64,000 bases of DNA from assembly GCF_000380645.1 (NCBI RefSeq), contig NZ_AQXZ01000018.1:310001-374000 (forward strand), given 5' to 3'. Below the pieces are notes generated by a model that was not told the DNA's origin, did no database searches, and worked only from the letters and a program-made list of their open reading frames with translations. The stretch's first letter is position 1; every line of letters starts with the position of its first letter. Below are positions 62,007 to 64,000 of this stretch, piece after piece. Source of the stretch: Smaragdicoccus niigatensis DSM 44881 = NBRC 103563 (GTDB taxonomy: Bacteria; Actinomycetota; Actinomycetes; Mycobacteriales; Mycobacteriaceae). The position numbers and the translations under genes are program-made.

Positions 62007-62759
62007 TTACCTTCGCGCAGACCAGTGAAGATCGAGCGTATGGGGAATGACCAGCGAGCCGTCCGCTTCTTTCAGAACGGCATCCACGGATTTCATGGCT
62101 GCCCCCAGCTGATCGCCTTCGAGCATGGAAATGTGGCTCCAAGACTGGACCCATCCACGAATCTGGTCCCGGCTCATCACGGCTTCTGTCGTGATGCGGC
62201 GATCGCGGATGGTGCCGAAGTGCGGTGATTGATCGATTGCGGCTTGCCACTCGTTGTGGAGAAAGCGCTCAGATGAGGCCGTTACCTGGGGGGTTATGTC
62301 TCGCCAGGGCGACGCGGCTTCGACCAGTTGGTCGTACAGATGTCCTTGTGGGCGATACCAGACAACTGCGAGCACAGCGCTGCGGCGCAGTACGCGTGCG
62401 AACTCGGCAACGGCAAGGTCCGCGTCGAACCAGTGAAAGGCGTTGGCGACAATGGCCGCGTCGGCACACTCGTTTCTCACCGCCAGTTTCTCTGCGCGGG
62501 ACGCCAAGGGATAGACGTTCGCGGACTCGTTGGTGAGTCCGGTCAGCATGGCGGCCGAGACGTCTATTGCCACGACCATGCGCACGACCGATGCGACCGA
62601 TGCTCCGACCTGACTGGGGCCCGACCCGATGTCGAGCACGGTCGACGACGAAGTGAGGTTCAGGATGTGTGCCAGTAGTGACGGCATTCGCGCTGGATAG
62701 GACGGGCGCATGTGTCGGTAGGCGCCGCCGACTCCCGCTTGTCTCCAGGCCTGACTCAC
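62007..62759 (-). CDS. Class I SAM-dependent methyltransferase
   Basis: A 250-residue methyltransferase of the type-11 group. Motif I is VLDIGSGPSQVG at about residues 41-52, the acidic residue after strand 2 is in VVAIDVSAAML, and ANAFHWFDADLAVAEFARVLR holds motifs II and III (the FHW-D element is common in this subgroup). The start is GTG 62759. The substrate is unknown. Confidence 0.85.
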   Translation of the reverse strand: MSQAWRQAGVGGAYRHMRPSYPARMPSLLAHILNLTSSSTVLDIGSGPSQVGASVASVVRMVVAIDVSAAMLTGLTNESANVYPLASRAEKLAVRNECADAAIVANAFHWFDADLAVAEFARVLRRSAVLAVVWYRPQGHLYDQLVEAASPWRDITPQVTASSERFLHNEWQAAIDQSPHFGTIRDRRITTEAVMSRDQIRGWVQSWSHISMLEGDQLGAAMKSVDAVLKEADGSLVIPHTLDLHWSARR

Positions 62760-63002
62760 AAAACGACCGTAGTGGGAGCCGCAGCGCGTCGCTTGGGAAC
62801 TTTCGCTGGACCTGAGGTGTGCAAACGATGCTGACTCCGCTCACTGCGCGGCTGGAAACCCAGCAGGCGCGTTGCTTCCTGCGCAAAGCGTTCTTTCTCG
62901 GGCAGGCTGCGGGCACGCCGCCAGATCACGATGAGCGACCGAGAGAAGTTGAGTGGCCAGACACTCAACTGCCCAGAGAAACCTGAGCGCACGATAGTGC
63001 TC

Positions 63003-63869
63003 ATGTCCAACGAAATCATGGTTCGAACAGCCACCCCGAACGACGCGGCTCAGTGCGCCCGCATCATGTTCGATGCATTCGAGAACATCGCCACCACGCA
63101 CGGCTTTCCGATCGAACCGCAAACCAGAGAGTTCTGCGACTTCCACATGGCGTCGGCGCTCGCAACTGATGGCACTTTCGCGCTCGTGGCGGTCCGGGAC
63201 GATGACATCATCGGCAGCGCCTTCGCCGACGAACGCGGAGCCGTTGTCGGAATCGGGCCGGTCACCGTCGATCCGGTCGCGCAAGACGCCGGCGGTGTCG
63301 GCCGTCTGCTGATGCAGGGGCTTCTCGACCGCGAGCGAGACCGCCAGGCCGCCGGCGTCCGCTTGGTGCAGACGGCCTACAACTACCGCTCATTTTCGCT
63401 CTATGCCAAGCTCGGCTTCGAAGTCCGTGAACCGCTTTCGGTGTTCAACGGGACTGTTCCACGCAGCGCCAACCCGTCGCAGACAGTGCGCCCCGCAACA
63501 GGCGTCGACTTGAACGAGTGCAACGCGCTCTGCCGACGCGTCCACGGCTATGACCGGTCCGACGAACTCGCGGCCTGGACCGGGCTCGGCATGGCGCAAG
63601 TTGTCGAGTCCTCAGGCCGAATCACCGGGTACGCCACCGGGCTCGGATACGGGTGGCACGCCGTCGGCGAAAGCAACGCAGACATCATCGCGCTGCTCCA
63701 ATCGGCGGAGATGTATCTCGGACTGGGTTTTCTGGTGCCGTCTCGCAACACCGAACTGATGCAGTGGTGCCTGAACTCCGGACTCCGGATCGTTCAGCAA
63801 TCGACCTTGATGACAATTGGCGATTACCCCGCACCTCAGGGTGCATGGCTGCCGTCAATCGTCTACTGA
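63003..63869 (+). CDS. GNAT family N-acetyltransferase, two-domain
   Basis: A protein of about 288 residues. Residues 1-150 form a GNAT domain with VGIGPVTVDPVAQDAGGVGRLLMQGLL, where the acetyl-CoA loop reads QDAGGVG, followed by VRLVQTAYNYRSFSLYAKLGFE. Residues 155-288 look like a second, degenerate GNAT-like domain (TGVDLNECNALCRRVHG, GLGFLVPSRNTELMQW). Starts at 62931 and 63018 are also possible; no ribosome site decides. Confidence 0.8.
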   Translation: MSNEIMVRTATPNDAAQCARIMFDAFENIATTHGFPIEPQTREFCDFHMASALATDGTFALVAVRDDDIIGSAFADERGAVVGIGPVTVDPVAQDAGGVGRLLMQGLLDRERDRQAAGVRLVQTAYNYRSFSLYAKLGFEVREPLSVFNGTVPRSANPSQTVRPATGVDLNECNALCRRVHGYDRSDELAAWTGLGMAQVVESSGRITGYATGLGYGWHAVGESNADIIALLQSAEMYLGLGFLVPSRNTELMQWCLNSGLRIVQQSTLMTIGDYPAPQGAWLPSIVY

Positions 63870-63908
63870 ACGGCACGTTCTCAACGCGTGGCCTCTTAGG
63901 CTGTATCG

Positions 63909-64000
63909 GTGCGATTGACGTGGCCGCTCATCGGCCGCACCGACAAAATGCGGTCCGTGCAGGCCGCATTGTCAACCCCTGATGTCGCCGGGATCGTCAT
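63909..64000 (+). CDS. LuxR-family ATP-binding regulator, 5' end (partial)
   Basis: GTG 63909 opens a frame that runs off the window. The 30 residues read MRLTWPLIGRTDKMRSVQAA and then a short LSTPDVAGIVI. This is the usual start of large LuxR-type regulators with an AAA ATPase domain, in which WPLVGR is followed by a Walker A about 20 residues later. The call rests on that N-terminal pattern alone. Confidence 0.55.
   Translation, partial: MRLTWPLIGRTDKMRSVQAALSTPDVAGIV

Noticed and set aside
62756-63034. A minus-strand ORF whose stop forms a GTGA overlap with the methyltransferase start
   Set aside because: The overlap is suggestive, but the ORF has no ribosome site, weak codon bias and overlaps the GNAT start region. 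It might be a 57-residue gene from GTG 62929; support is too thin to list.

Overview
The window is high-G+C actinobacterial chromosome. The best taxonomic clues point to the Mycobacteriales, probably a Nocardiaceae member such as a Rhodococcus or Nocardia relative: a mycothiol-dependent formaldehyde dehydrogenase with its metallo-hydrolase partner, an Rpf-type transglycosylase, an FprB-type ferredoxin/ferredoxin reductase, FadE5-like and CYP136-like enzymes, an F420-type PPOX protein and an AtsA-like sulfatase. The gene content is that of a soil lipid and hydrocarbon degrader with many TetR-controlled catabolic units. I see no rRNA, tRNA, insertion sequence, prophage or CRISPR array.

Layout. 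0-5 kb: iron ADH, HAD phosphatase, a DJ-1/PfpI protein resembling isonitrile hydratase divergent from a GlxA/AraC regulator, a YjbR protein and an orphan protein. 5-11 kb: patatin, then a minus-strand operon of PPOX, MaoC, ALDH7-like aldehyde dehydrogenase and a fused 2-oxoacid dehydrogenase E1. 11-13.6 kb: three small proteins, an Rpf-like gene and an HSL-type esterase. 13.6-21.7 kb: a six-gene minus operon (CYP136-like P450, 3Fe-4S ferredoxin, two TetRs, a flavin oxidoreductase, an acyl-CoA dehydrogenase) facing fprB across a palindrome-rich promoter. 21.7-25.8 kb: an ABC1 kinase whose N-terminus looks frameshifted and a duplicated mgtC pair. 25.8-31.6 kb: sulfatase, TetR and YhgE/Pip membrane protein. 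31.7-35.7 kb: mscR operon, NCS2 permease, TetR. 35.7-40.6 kb: the alkane hydroxylase region, with two CYP153 P450s, a 2Fe-2S ferredoxin and a ferredoxin reductase. 40.6-43.8 kb: multicopper oxidase, AEC transporter, VOC protein. 43.9-46.9 kb: a truncated PucR regulator and a second degenerate copy of its 3' end bracketing a divergent SDR/hydrolase pair. 47-49.3 kb: cobalt-type nitrile hydratase operon. 49.3-57.9 kb: mixed genes including GNAT, dodecin, MFS, a NERD-helicase, a flavin monooxygenase and a serine hydrolase. 57.9-64 kb: FadE5-like acyl-CoA dehydrogenase, three TetRs, an SDR, a methyltransferase, a GNAT and the start of a LuxR-family regulator.

How it works together. The CYP153 system would start terminal hydroxylation of alkanes or fatty compounds; the alcohol and aldehyde dehydrogenases and the acyl-CoA dehydrogenases could carry products into beta-oxidation, though only the P450, ferredoxin and reductase are physically linked. 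The most informative DNA is between genes. At least five TetR genes sit beside clean palindromes that can be assigned as operators, and two different TetR loci share the same GTAAGTTAC core. The least explained units are the CYP136-like operon and the PucR-flanked rearrangement.
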